NCBI GenBank assembly: GCA_034440615.1
Contig: JAOTOM010003943.1
Location: forward strand, 62,001-126,000
Direction: 5' to 3'
DNA from: Ashinkailepas kermadecensis
Taxonomy: Eukaryota; Arthropoda; Thecostraca; Neolepadidae
Length of the DNA stretch: 64,000 nucleotides
Positions 33,376-45,470 of the stretch are shown here, piece after piece (the stretch's first letter is position 1; each line of letters starts with the position of its first letter). Below the pieces are notes generated by a model. The model saw only the letters and a list, made by a program, of their open reading frames with translations, ran no database searches and was not told where the DNA came from. Made by a program: the position numbers and the translations under genes.

Positions 33376-33457
33376 CTGAACTCTTCAGCACCAAGGTTAA
33401 AATTGATCCCAGAACCAAACACTCGCCTCCTGCGATGCTCGTCTTTGTTTTGCACAT
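33376..33457 (-). CDS. Candidate signal-peptide first exon (copy 1)
   Basis: An 82-nt exon candidate on the minus strand: ATG, 27 codons starting MCKTKTSIAGG, a hydrophobic LVLGSILTLVL run, and TCAG|GTAAGT, a consensus donor. The second copy at 50,973-51,054 keeps frame, length and donor despite several substitutions. No downstream exon could be identified. The pattern is a basic n-region, a hydrophobic core and a donor in phase 1, as in genes with a separate signal-peptide exon. Confidence 0.3.
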
Positions 33458-33769
33458 TACCGAAACACCTAATTCCAACATGTTCATTGCAGTAGCTAGT
33501 AATAATGTATTAGCAAGAGCACTTAAATAGGAAGACAGAATTACCTACGCAGCCTAGCTCCTTTACTACTATTCACTGCCATTGGCAAAATCACAATACA
33601 ATGCTTGAAATGTCCAGCATCACTTGCATGCAATCGTTTCGTTAAAATTACCTTAACACGAAGGTTTGATGAAACTGGTCATGCATTGATTCGTAGTTTT
33701 TGAGCTGTGGGTTCGAAAAAATGTGCTTGTTTTTGAAAACTTGTTTATATTCACTGATTTTCTTTTCTT

Positions 33770-33951
33770 AGAAATGGAATTCTCGTTCAATACACAAACA
33801 TGCTGTTAAGTCGTAAATTCATCTATTCATAATATTGACGAAACTGAACCCTGGTCTGGAATTGTCCCTATCGGGCAATATGCGCAGTGGGGTTTCTTGA
33901 AAATATGCCCTTTCAGCACAGAAATTACCGCCCCAATTATCATCGATGCTT
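33770..33951 (+). pseudogene. Broken copy of the exon-like frame at 51,370
   Basis: After the acceptor-like TTTTCTTTTCTTAG the sequence matches 51,370-51,551, but TAAGTCGTAAAT replaces CAGTTGTAAAT and introduces a stop. The second half (PIGQYAQWGFLKI) remains readable. Confidence 0.3.
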
Positions 33952-34232
33952 AGCAAATTGGTCGGTTCTAACAAGGTCACGCTGTGTAGTTATGAAACCA
34001 GGAAAGGGAGTTCGAGTGGCAGACTCCCTTAACTTGGGATAGGCTTCACATTAGCTATATGGGCGTTGCGTGGAATATTACATCTAAATGAGCTTTGTTC
34101 CCCCTCCCTCAAACTCTGGCATAGGCCTCCAGCCCTCCTAATTTTTGTTCACGAAAAATAGTTACCCGTACCAGAACCCAGCCACCGAGGCTTCTGGAAG
34201 GCAAGGCCTAAAGTCCTTTCTGCTGTTGTCAG

Positions 34233-34574
34233 ATGTTTTCGTCGCTCTATTTCGCAAAGTCGGCCGTAAATCCCGTCGTGTACGGCTGGAAGAACGCCGA
34301 GTTCGCCGCCGCGTTTCGACAGATCATCTGCTGCCGACCCAGAGACCTCCGCTGGGAGAGACCGCGCGCCGGCAGCGCCATCTTTACCGTGTCTGAGCAG
34401 CTGAGGCGCCATCTACCAGACAACGCCACGCTACCTCCACGTGTGTGGAAACGATCAACACGTATTTGTGAGAATGTCGGTTCAGGGCGGCAGAAGTGTC
34501 GAAATGCGATTCATTCCGTGAACGAGAAGGACGGCGAAAGGCGGACAAGCAGATGCAATCTATATTTTTCATGA
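34233..34574 (+). pseudogene. Class A GPCR TM7/helix-8 exon, frameshifted copy
   Basis: After a CTGCTGTTGTCAG acceptor, phase 0, the exon reads MFSSLYFAKSAVNPVVYGW, the NPxxY motif of TM7, then KNAEFAAAFRQIICC, helix 8 with cysteines for palmitoylation, and an arginine-rich tail to LRRHLPDN. Here one base is missing relative to the copy at 51,830, so the tail continues in another frame for about 45 codons to 34,574. The TM7 and helix 8 are unaffected; the receptor tail would differ. Upstream exons of this copy were not found on this strand. Confidence 0.6.
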
Positions 34575-34607
34575 TGTGAAGGTGGTAACAATGCTGTTGT
34601 TGTTCAT

Positions 34608-34862
34608 GGTGCTGATGATGGCAAGGTATCGGTGTGTGAGGGGAGAGGTGTTAGTGTACCGCCGAGTGGCGAAATGATCTGGCTGCTGATGGTGGTGGTA
34701 CTGATGATGGCAGGGTATCTGTGTGTACGAGGGAGGTATATTTGTGTACTGCCGAGTGGCGAAATGATCTGGTTGCTGACGATGGTGCTGATGATGGCAG
34801 GGTATCTGTGTGTGCGGGAAGGGATGTTTGTGTGCTGCCGAGTGGCCAAGCGATCTGGTTGT
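34608..34862. repeat. About 88-bp tandem repeat, three units
   Basis: Units contain CTGATGATGGCAGGGTATCT and CTGCCGAGTGGCGAAATGAT. Five units are present at 52,190-52,632. The open frames (MMAGYLCV, THRYPAIIS) are by-products. The array follows the receptor exon in both blocks. Confidence 0.85.
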
Positions 34863-34953
34863 TCTGTGAGGTGTGTGTGTGTGGTGTGCCGTCGAATGAC
34901 CAAGTTTTCTAACAGCGGGGACGGCAGTGACGTCGGAGTGAAGTGTTGATACC

Positions 34954-34965
34954 CTTGTGTTTCTG
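34954..34965. repeat. Left target-site duplication of the I-clade LINE
   Basis: CTTGTGTTTCTG, one mismatch from the right copy CTCGTGTTTCTG at 40,613-40,624. The uninterrupted site is present once at 52,724-52,735. Confidence 0.85.
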
Positions 34966-35398
34966 CATGGAGTATTCAGTACTATACGCTCGCACATTAT
35001 CTGAGCACATTGATTACTCCGCCCTGCCAGTCTTGGCGTGATTGACTGTCCGTCGCCGCAGTTGTTACTTTTCATTTTCGTGGGGCGACACCCGTCGCTC
35101 TTTTCGTTCGTTTCTTGGGGTGACCCCCGTCACCCCGCGTGGATTTGTTTTTTCTCGCATCGTATTTTCGTTCCCTGTGTTCCTGTATCCTTCTTATTTC
35201 TTTAAGTTACACTAGGTAGGGTTTTTTCCCCGCGATGGGGAAAAACGCAAAAAAGATACTGACCCCAGCTCGCCACCGGACTCCGAGACGGAATTTCCGC
35301 CGCTGACCACACCTGACGACCATCGCACGACCCCGGACTCTGCACATGATGTTCCACCTCTCGATACCACCGTTGATGACTCGCGCCGGACAGTTCCT

Positions 35399-36502
35399 TT
35401 GGACGACGCCATGGAAGCCCTTTGTCCCTCACCGAACCCCGCTCATACCAAGACCTCGCCTCGCAATTCCGACCAAACCATCACTCTCCACGCCACAGAC
35501 CCACGCCCTAACCAGACCACGCCATCCCAACCTGATCCCATCAAACCCTACCTCGACAGTGCTGGCTCTTACATAGTAGTCAAGCCTGTCGAGGAATCGG
35601 TTTCCTTCCGCCGTATTAACGTTTTCTGGCCGACCAAGCAACTCCTTGCCATCTGCTCCTTAACCAATCTCGACATCGAAGCCCCTGCCAACGGAACCCT
35701 CGTCATTAAAACCCAAACCCGAGCCCAGACCAAAGCCTTCCTCCGTTTCACCACATTTTGTGGTATATCAGTCACCATTACCCTGCATTCCAACCGCAAC
35801 ACCACCAAGGGCACCATCTTCGCGCCGGAGCTCCGCTTCATGTCCGAAGCTGATGTCCAGACGGAGCTCAGGCTGGAGGGGGTAACCCACGTCCACCGCA
35901 TTACCTCATTTAAAGACGGCCAGAAACGCGATACAAGGCTCCTTGTCCTCACCTTCAACTCTACCACTCTTCCTAAGACCCTCCTCGCCGGCTACATCCG
36001 ATTCCAAGTCCGCGTATTTATTCCAAATCCTCTCCGCTGTTTTAATTGCCAGCGCTTCGGGCATGGCAGTAAGACGTGTCGCCAAACCGCCCGCTTCCCC
36101 AAGTGCGGAGAACCACCCCATCCTGATTCCACCTGCTCCAAGCCTTCCCACTGCCTTAGCTGTAGCACATCCGATCACCTCACCACTTCCAATCAATACC
36201 CTGTTTGGCGCAAAGAGAAGGAAGTGTGCGCCGTCAAAGCCACGACCGGGGTGTCCTACCCCCAGACCCGGCGGTCTGTCGAGGCCACCTCCTCCTCCAC
36301 CAAAACGTACGCACAGGCGACCAGCATTGCTCCACCAACCCCTCGCGTCAACCCCACTTCTACTTCGATGCAAACCGACATGATTCCCGGTCTAGCTCCA
36401 CTAAAAAAACTTGCACCACTCACCACACCTACACAAACCACCCTGGCTCACAACACAAACTACTCCGGCTCCCAACAAGCGGACCACTCCAGGGAGGAGT
36501 GA
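35399..36502 (+). CDS. LINE ORF1 protein (nucleic-acid binding, gag-like)
   Basis: A 367-residue open frame. The first 75 residues are Pro/Thr-rich; the middle resembles the RNA-binding-like region of I-type ORF1 proteins; residues about 215-270 hold zinc knuckles. Knuckle 1 is intact (CFNCQRFGHGSKTC, C-x2-C-x4-H-x4-C). In knuckle 2 the first cysteine is replaced by Phe (RFPKCGEPPHPDSTC), and in knuckle 3 the last cysteine is Tyr (CLSCSTSDHLTTSNQYPVW), both explained by single base changes. ORF1 proteins of this group coat LINE RNA in the ribonucleoprotein. The frame is open but the knuckle losses suggest drift. The upstream start at 35,411 is equally possible. Confidence 0.8.
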   Translation: MDDAMEALCPSPNPAHTKTSPRNSDQTITLHATDPRPNQTTPSQPDPIKPYLDSAGSYIVVKPVEESVSFRRINVFWPTKQLLAICSLTNLDIEAPANGTLVIKTQTRAQTKAFLRFTTFCGISVTITLHSNRNTTKGTIFAPELRFMSEADVQTELRLEGVTHVHRITSFKDGQKRDTRLLVLTFNSTTLPKTLLAGYIRFQVRVFIPNPLRCFNCQRFGHGSKTCRQTARFPKCGEPPHPDSTCSKPSHCLSCSTSDHLTTSNQYPVWRKEKEVCAVKATTGVSYPQTRRSVEATSSSTKTYAQATSIAPPTPRVNPTSTSMQTDMIPGLAPLKKLAPLTTPTQTTLAHNTNYSGSQQADHSREE

Positions 36503-36803
36503 CAGGCCCCGCAGTCACTCCGCTGCGGGAGCAGATTATCGTTCCCGTCAGCCGGCCGCCGGTCGAGCCCTGTATGTCCAGCGCCGACCGGCGCTCACGT
36601 GACCCGACTAACTCCCAGCCGGCGGGCGTCCCCCGCGGCAGTGGCCGGCCTGTGTGATCCTGCCAATGTCACCGGTCGGCCGGACGGTAATGGCGGGTCA
36701 ACCGCCGCCGGACGGTTGACCACCCAACCCACATGCCCGCCCGAGCTGCAATCAGTGGCTGCGCCAAGCACCGAAAGATGCCGACAAATATTAATTTTCA
36801 CCA

Positions 36804-39800
36804 ATGTCCATATTTCTACAATGGAACTGCCGTAGTTTGATTTCCAAATGGGCAGAAATGAAAGCCTTTTTAGCATCTTAACTCCGATTCTCATCGCACT
36901 TCAAGAAACCTGGTTTTTGCCTACCGATACATATAATTTCAATCTTTTAAATTGTTTGCTATACCGCCACGATGAGTCCCGTGGATCACACCGCAGTGGC
37001 GGTACAGCCCTTTACATTAACAATGATTACACACATACACAAATTACACTTCATTCATCGTTACAAGCCATAGCTTGTACATTACGTTTACATGGTCGAA
37101 ATATAGATGTATGCTCACTATACATTCCACCACACACAGACAACTCAAACATTTTGACACAATTAGAAAACCTCATCACACTTTTCAAAAACCTTTTCAT
37201 TTTACTTGGCGATGTTAACGCTCACAGCCCAGCGTGGGATAGAACACGCACACTTCCAGACACCCGCGGACGCATAGTTGAACACATCTTAGACAGACAC
37301 AATTTAGTATTACTCAACACCGGTGAGCCAACATTTTTCACCTCGGACACAACACAGAAACTGCAATAGATTTGACAATTTGCTCTCCAACTCTGGCCAA
37401 CGATTTCGATTGGACCATAGACACAGACATTCATGACAGCGATCACTACCCCATCAAATTGATACCCACATTTTCAACTGCGGCCGATACCACTCCCAGT
37501 TTTATCCCTCGCTGGAATATTTCGAAGGCCGATTGGACAACATTTCAGGAACTTTCACATATTCAATACAACCCCAACATTTCTCCCGTCGAAAACATCA
37601 ACCAAATTACAAAAACACTTTTCGAAGCAGCTTCCGCCGCTATTCCACAAACAAAACCTTTCACAAAAAGAACACCAGTTCCTTGGTGGTCGATAGAAGT
37701 TTCGCAAGCAATAGCCGCTAGAAAAAGAGCATTTATAAAATATTTACGCCATCCCGACCAACACAATTTAGTCAACCGTAACCATGAACGTGCGAGGACA
37801 CGCCGCATCATTCGCGAAGCTCGGCGCCGTTCATGGTTATTTACAACAACTTACATTTTAAACACCTTTGAGCAAAATTTGGGGATTGATCCGCCGTCTG
37901 AGCGGACGATCCCCATTTAAATCACTACCGGCACTCAAGCTTCACAATCACACAATTACCGAACCCCAAGAAATAGTAAACACGATAGCGGAAACCATTG
38001 CCCATCACAGCTCCGACGAAAACTACAGACCTGATTTCATAGAAAATGCACATCACACTTTTTGCCTCGATATCGCACAATTTGATTCCGATAATACAGA
38101 AATATATAATACTCCTTTTCAACTTTCAGAACTTGAAACAGCCATTTCGTCCGCCGGCAATACTTCAGTAGGACCCGACAACTTACATTATTCTTTTTCA
38201 GACATTTACCGGATCACACCAACCATTGCGTTTTGCACACATTTAATTCACTATGGACAATGCATCCTTCCCCGAAACATGGAAGGATTATTTCATTATA
38301 CCCATCCCAAAACCTGGCAAGAACCATAGTAACCCCACTAATTTTCGCCCCATTGCACTCGCCAGCTGTTTAGGAAAACATTTGGTTATCAAAAGACTGA
38401 CCTGGCACCTAGACACAAATTTTCTTCTATCTCCCTTTCAATGCGGTTTTCGACGAGGACGCAGTACAATAGATCATCTTATTCGGTTAGAAACAGACAT
38501 CCGCCTCGGCTACAAGAAACACGAACACACAGTCGCAGTATTTTTAGACATAAGCAAAGCTTACGACATGGTTTTCAAACCCGCGTTACTCTCTCAAATT
38601 CAACAACTTGGTATAAAACGACATTTAGCACACTATTTAGTAGGTTTTTTATCAGGTTCTCGTCGATTCCACATCAGGTGCCGGTCAGCCATTTCCAATC
38701 CACATTATCTTCAGAACGGCCTACCACAGGGAAGTTGTCTTTCACCTGTATTATTTAACATTATCATTAATGATCTTTTCGATGACATGCCTGCCAATAT
38801 ATCATATTCATTATTCGCAGATGATAGCGCAATTTGGTGCTCCGGAAAAAATTATCAACATTGTTTAATACGCTTGCAAAACACACTTGACAGAATACAC
38901 GAATGGTCCCTGAAGTATGGTTTCATTTTTTCGGCCCCAAAATCTGCAACACTGATATTTAGTAAATCGACACCCTGCCCCAACCCAAATACACCACTTC
39001 ACCTCGGTAGCAACCACATACCTTTTGTAAATTCGTTTAAATTTCTTGGTATTATTTTTGACCGCAGGCTTTCAATGCATAAACACATCAAACACATCCA
39101 GAACAAATGTTTTCACCGACTCAATCTATTTCGATGCATCACTTCTTCATCAGTTGGAGCCGATCGCCATACACTTCTACTACTTTACAAATCTTTAGTT
39201 CTACCCATAATAGAATATGGTTCCGTAGTATATGCCAGTGCCAGCACATCCTCCTTAAAAATTTTAGACACCATTCAAAATAAATTTATCCTTATCGCAC
39301 TCGGTGCAATGGCTACCTCACCCATCATTTCCTTACAAACCGAAGCAGTAATCCCTCAATTAGCTCTTAGACGAATGCAACAGACACTTAGGTATGCCTC
39401 AAAAATTCAATTTCACGAAAACCACCCAACACACACATCCTTGCACGTTCTTCCAAACCTACATCATGACATTTTCTTTTCAAAACATTTTCTACACAGC
39501 TTCAATATAATATTCCACACATTACTGTTATTACTCCACCAACTACACCACCATGGCAGACGGCTGAACGGCACATATCTTATCTAACCACCACCCCAAA
39601 ATCACAACTTTGTCCAGAATATGTCAAGCAAAAATTCCACCAGCTTCGGTCTCGATATCGCAATGTTCCCTTTATCTTTACTGACGGATCTAAGGACGCT
39701 AACACTACAGAAAACGCCATAGTTTCGGGTACACATACAACACAGCATCGCCTACCAAACGGAACTTCCATTTTCATCGCCGAATTACACGCCATTCTGA

Positions 39801-40516
39801 TTGCCCTTCGTTATATTCGTAATCGTTTCCTTTGTCACCCCATGCGCAGCGTTGTTATTTGTTCCGACTCAAAATCCGTTCTTCAATCACTTTCTTCACT
39901 TTCTTTTTCACACCATTGCCATATTTCCATCTATGACACACTTCAAACACTTTACATGATGGGCGTGAGGGTCCGTTTCCTGTGGGTGCCCAGCCACTGC
40001 GGCATCCCAGGAAACGAAGAAGCCGACAAATTAGCTAAAGAATCATTACACCTGCCAAACATCATAGAAATTCCACCACATTTTGACGGCATTAAATCAT
40101 CAATACAACAGAGAATTCGACATTTTTTTACTCAAAACTGGACACAAAACACAAACAATACACAATTACGACTTATTAAACCTACTGTTGAACCATGAAC
40201 ATCATCTTTTCAAAAAGAATCAACACGAAGAAAAAGTCCTATCACGTTAACGCATTGGCCATACTTTCCTCACCCATAGATATATTTACACTGCTTCGCC
40301 TCGACCTTCATGCCCATCATGCAACACCCATCTTACAGTCACACATATACTTCTATACTGTCAACAATACCATGGACCTCGAAGAACACTTACTAATTAC
40401 TGCCGGACACACAACATCGCCTTTTCTTTGCCCACACTACTAGGAGATCAACACCCTTTTCTAATCAAACTACTTTTCATCTCTCTCCGACAAACAAACT
40501 TGTTCCAGGAATTATA
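36804..40516 (+). pseudogene. Broken I-clade ORF2: endonuclease, RT, RNase H
   Basis: ORF2 starts at 36,804 (MSIFLQWNCRSL), the usual endonuclease opening. A frameshift lies near 36,875; ALQETW and LLGDVNAHSPAWD follow; another shift near 37,370; then the SDHYPI endonuclease motif, a linker and, after a shift near 37,900 and one near 38,300, the RT: NFRPIALASCLGK, FQCGFRRGRSTIDHL, FLDISKAYDMV, GLPQGSCLSPVLFN and active site LFADDSAIW. After a stop at 39,585 come RNase H motifs FTDGSK, ELHAIL, CSDSKS and VPSHCGIPGNEEAD, then, again shifted, the C-terminal zinc tail. All catalytic motifs survive, so inactivation is by indels and stops. Confidence 0.9.
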
Positions 40517-40612
40517 ATTTGACTTTTACACCATAATTGTTTTTTTCTTCCTCTTCTTCACGGCACGAAATGGCCTGAGTAGGCCGAAGTGCCTCTTTTA
40601 ATAAAACTCAAA

Positions 40613-40624
40613 CTCGTGTTTCTG
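40613..40624. repeat. Right target-site duplication of the I-clade LINE
   Basis: CTCGTGTTTCTG follows the LINE 3' end directly and matches the empty site at 52,724 exactly. Confidence 0.85.
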
Positions 40625-40947
40625 ATGCCGTTTATTGATGTCAGAACTCCGATCCAATGCTAGGAATCGTGACACGCTTTCCTGTAGTGCAGAAGTGTAG
40701 CAGCGATCTCAGAATGGGGAGGGGATAAGGTAGCTTCCTTATTCTTTCTTTTTCATGCAAACCTACAGGGCCCGCTGAAATGTATCCCAAATTGTGGGTA
40801 AATTGTAGGTGTCGCAAATACACGTAGGAACTGGGGGAACCAGTGTCGCCATCGCTCCACCACTTCCCAAGGTGGGGGTCGCAATGTTGACCGGCCCCTC
40901 ACTTTTTACAGAATACAATTTTTCTTCAGCAAACCTCTGAGCTATTT

Positions 40948-41035
40948 CATACTTCATATATGAAGTATGCTGAATGTAATACCATCTACTTCATATATGA
41001 AGTATATTCCTTCGTTATATGTAATGAAGGAATAC
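40948..41035. repeat. Cluster of AT-rich palindromes (S2 copy)
   Basis: Same two ACTTCATATATGAAGT palindromes and TATTCCTTC/GAAGGAATA hairpin as at 1,605, unchanged. Confidence 0.8.
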
Positions 41036-41257
41036 TATAATTATTCTTATCTGCATGAAACATTGGACTCTTAAGAAAAATAGATTGAATGTTTCTTTTT
41101 GCGTTGCACTTGCAAGCTTACGAACATGTTGAGAAATGTGGACCAAAACAACTTTTTTAAGATGCCATAATTCAACCTCTAGCGACAAAAATGCATATCC
41201 TCGAGGACTTCTACATCGTTCTTAATTAACAAACTGATAGCCCAAGAAATACCTGCA

Positions 41258-41537
41258 GGGGTGCAGTACGCCAGGGTGCAGTACGCCAGGGTGCAGTACG
41301 CCTGGGTGCAGTACGCCAGGGTGCAGTACGCCAGGGTGCAGTACGCCAGGGTGCAGTACGCCAGGGTGCAGTACGCCGGGTGCAGTACGCCAGGTGCAGT
41401 ACGCCGGGTGCAGTACGCCGGGTGCAGTACGTCAGGTGCAGTACGCCAGGGTGCAGTACGTCAGGTGCAGTACGTCAGATGCAGTACGCCAGGTGCAGTA
41501 CGTCAGGTGCAGTACGCCAGGGTGCAGTACGCCAGGG
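41258..41537. repeat. 14/15-bp satellite array (S2 copy)
   Basis: About 19 units of GTGCAGTACGCCAGG and shorter variants between the same unique borders as in the other blocks. Confidence 0.9.
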
Positions 41538-42066
41538 AAATAATCGCGAAACGATGCATAATTTCGCGCTGCATATCCTTTCGTCCTGCACCCACTGTAT
41601 CTACATGGGAGCAAATTATGCCTTTCGGAAGAAAAATAACTTAGAAGAAGGGAACGTGACAATGAAAATGCTTCTTTTCTCACGCCTTCCAAACCTACCC
41701 TAAACGATTGTCCTTCAGTTATAAATTTTTCTTATTTTTCCTAGAGAAGACTTTTCAGGGTTACATTATTTTACGCAGACACAACAAATGAATTTTCCTA
41801 ATTTGTATCCATCTAAAATGTTGTGACAAAATTCGCGTCTTGAAAAAATCGTGCTCCAAATCCAAACAACGTAAAACATGTTACGGTAGTACGGGCACTG
41901 GGCATCATTCATGGATTCAAGCTGCGTGCTCAACTTGCCCCCCTGCACTTTTTTAAATGCCCTACGCCTATAATGTAACAGCCCCTCTGCTCTCCTGCTT
42001 AGTTGCATTTCGTCTAATATGTGTTATTCCGGTGTCTCAGTCAGATGATATATACGGATTATATGC

Positions 42067-42067
<1 letters not shown>

Positions 42068-42137
<70 letters not shown>

Positions 42138-42180
42138 TTATCTATGTATATATATATATTTATATATATATATACTCGTA
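42068..42180. repeat. (AT)n microsatellite (S2)
   Basis: About 60 bp of pure AT repeat, then interrupted AT-rich sequence. Confidence 0.95.
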
Positions 42181-42688
42181 TATACATAGACGCACGCAGC
42201 ATACCTCATGATCATCAAGCGTACACCAATAAGGTGTGGTTTAGCAAGCCGGATCTTCATTCCTATTTATTTTTGGAACAATGTGTTCGTGATACTCCAG
42301 GTATGGTTTCAATTTAATATCAGGTTATGCATATCAAAGTATAACATCAAGGGCACGGCTAGGTGGGAACTAATCGATTGCTATTTTTACCCTACATTCA
42401 TTCCACAGTACAGGAAAATTACTCGATGGTTTTACCATCAGCGGGAATCGCACAACAAATAGCACAATGCTTGCTCTGTCCATGACAGTTTACAGGAAGA
42501 TGTGCAGGAATAGATAACAATCGACGTTTCATTCGATAGTCGACAATTATGGTAATGCTGGAAAATGGGGTGGTGGTGAGCATGCTATTAATGGTCAACA
42601 GTATCTGGAGCTGATGCCTGTTGGATGTTGAGTGAGCTGATGGATGATTAAAGCGTACCCCAGTCGAACATAACATCTGTTGTTACAT

Positions 42689-42874
<186 letters not shown>

Positions 42875-43060
42875 TAGAGAGGAGAGCGAGAGAGACCGAT
42901 ACAGAGAGAGAGTGTGAGAGAAAGGGAGAGAGAAAGGGAGAGAACTCTACGTCTGCAAGCTCTACGTCTACAACTGTATATACATAGATTGACAACGTAC
43001 TTAGATGATGATGTGTGGAAAGGTTAGCATTCTTGTAGGGAGCATTCCGGTTGTATTATC

Positions 43061-43068
43061 TATATATA

Positions 43069-43155
<87 letters not shown>
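43061..43155. repeat. (TA)n microsatellite (S2)
   Basis: About 95 bp of TA repeat with one phase slip. Confidence 0.95.
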
Positions 43156-43160
<5 letters not shown>

Positions 43161-43605
43161 GCGTATCAAATACAACCATAGAGCTCCCCACTAGATGGTT
43201 AAGCCGGTCACCAGTCGTTGTATTCGTCCATATGTTCTTCATTTCAAATTGTTGTCGTCAATCTATATCCTGTTGCCTACTGCCTGCTTTTTATCATGCC
43301 GCAAGCACTGGTCCTGCCTCACCCCATCCCTGATCCTAATTATAGTTCCCCTGCGCTCTTTTCTCAATATCCTTCATTTGATAGCCTCAAAATGGTCACA
43401 TCATTTCTGATAGACGCATATTTCTGATGTAGCTATACTTATACTGCTTCGGCCTGGCGTTAACGCACCTGTTCATAACTTTGGAGGGCAATGTGAACAT
43501 TTTGTTATCAATAGCAAGTTTTACCTATTACTGAGGAGTGAAGATTATTCTGGTGTTCTCTCAGATGTGTATTTGACAAAATACTATAATTTTCCAAGCC
43601 GTTGC

Positions 43606-44045
43606 ATCGGACTGGCGGGGCAGATGACGGGCTTATTGTTAGCTCGCTCTGGCGGAGCAAATGACGGGCTTAGTGTTGGCCTCGCTCTGGCGGAGCAGAT
43701 GACGGGCATAGTGTTGGCTCGCTTTGGCGGAGCAGATGACGGGTTTGTTGGCGCTTTAGATGGGCTTTGTTGGCTCGCTCTGGCGGAACTGATGATGGGC
43801 TTAGTGTTGGAACGCTCTGGCGGGGCAGATGACGGGCTTAGTGTTAGCTCGCTCTGGCGGAGCAAATGACGGGCTTAGTGTTGGCTCGCTCTGGCGGAGC
43901 AAATGACGGGCTTAGTGTTGGCTCGCTCTGGCGGAGCAGATGACGGGCTTAGTGTTGGCTCGCTTTGGCGGAGCAGATGATTGGCTTAGTGTTGACTCGC
44001 TCTGGCGGAGCAGATGACGGCTTAGTGTTGGCTCGCTCTAGCGGA
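43606..44045. repeat. 37-bp minisatellite (S2)
   Basis: About 12 units including shortened ones; unit as at 4,236. Confidence 0.9.
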
Positions 44046-45046
44046 GTTGCTGTTTTCTCTGTATGCACCGCCCTTGCCTGAAAGCACCTCTAATTATCAT
44101 AACATGCCTTATCATAGCGAATCATATCTCTCCTTATTTGCATATTTGTCGGCCTGCATATTTTCTCTTTCCTGTTCCTGTGCGGAATTAACACCTTTCA
44201 TTCAGCTTCCGGTGTGCATGTATGACGTCCAGTGCTCACAATGCTGAGCGGGAAATCATCTATTTAACTCGCACCTAGAGTAACAAGCGAAAACCAAATC
44301 ATAACATCGTTCACTAGTCGGTGGTATAAAAACAATACTTTATTTGTTGGAAGATATGGATGTTCAATGCGAACCTTTCTACGGCTCCACGAAAACGTTC
44401 TCTTGTGCAACCAATTATTGCAACCAATCCTCACTTATTCAGGCATCACTCATAGCACGCAGTAAAATGCTTCTTGTGAATGTACTAAGAAGCAAGACAT
44501 ACCTGAAATGTGATGAAATTCACATCTAAGGACTTGGATGCAAAGGGACTTGAAGGCTAAAGGTTTGAAAGCAAGTCAGCCTCCGAGGGACTTTAAAGCA
44601 AGTCAGGATATTCCGACGACAAGCTGAATCTGGATGTTTCCAATGTTCATTCCTTCGCAATTATCGAATGTTTACCTTATTATATGCCCATGCATTATAT
44701 ATTTATCTCAGAAACATTTTTCGTCATCGAGAGCAAGCCATGTCCACAGGATACCTGCATAATTTTGGTAGATATGTAGTTTAACGTAACAGCAATGCGC
44801 TGACATGGTGATGGGACTGCTGATTCCCGGACCATCTCGGGGCACAGGACAGCTGACCATCTGTCAAATGAGAGCGAATGTGTGAAATTGCTGTTGAGAC
44901 TCATGTTTTCCCAGTAAAAGTTGATGCATGACATGCGCAGATATCGCAAATGTTGTAACTTGTATGCAAGATAACCAGCAGAGACAGGAAGAGAGCGAGA
45001 GGTGGGATAGAATGACGTCACGCAGGCTTCTGTCCCAGCGTCCCAC

Positions 45047-45152
45047 TACTTAAAACCACCTCACATATCGCAAGGCAACAACAGCTCTCAGGCAAGTAAC
45101 GGTGAGTCGTCAGCATAGCAGCATTCGCGACAACAACTGACCTCTCGGTGAG
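45047..45152 (+). promoter_or_regulatory. Promoter-like site with splice donors (S2)
   Basis: TACTTAAAA at 45,047-45,055, a GTGAGT donor and the GAG|GTAAGT donor at 45,152/45,153, as in the S1 copy. It points towards the 3' end of peptide gene C about 1.1 kb away on the opposite strand, so a transcript from here would be antisense to that gene. Confidence 0.3.
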
Positions 45153-45164
45153 GTAAGTTGGACT

Positions 45165-45470
45165 ATTTAGACACTCCAATTGGCATAATATTCGCTGGTT
45201 CGCTCCGTGACGAGAACATCCAATAGTAGCATCTCCCACGCACTAGCGCATATAGCATTGATTGAGTAAATACTTGCAAACGTGGGCGCCGCCGACAATG
45301 CCGACAAAGACTTCGTGGTATGCCGCCTGTGGTGAAGCGAGTCCCGCATCTCATGGTCGGTGAATCATCGGGTCTATCACACTGAATCACTGAGGTTGTT
45401 GCACAGAGGTACCAGAGAACTCGGGAAGTTACCAGATAGTCTTGGAACTTCCCACCGCGAGTCGATGTTT
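45165..45470 (-). repeat. Interspersed repeat family R1 (S2 copy)
   Basis: Block copy of the repeat at 5,790, with few substitutions. Confidence 0.5.

Larger units (their letters stand above)
34966..40612 (+). mobile_element. Near full-length I-clade (Nimb-like) LINE
   Basis: A 5,647-bp element with a 5' UTR of about 430 bp, ORF1 (gag-like with zinc knuckles), ORF2 (endonuclease, RT, RNase H, zinc tail) and a 3' UTR with a nested hairpin followed by AATAAAACTCAAA. An RNase H domain after the RT places it in the I group. Both borders are fixed by 12-bp target-site duplications and by the empty paralogous site at 52,724. The 1-1,256 copy is part of the same insertion duplicated with its flank. 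ORF2 is frameshifted, so it is not autonomous now. Confidence 0.9.
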
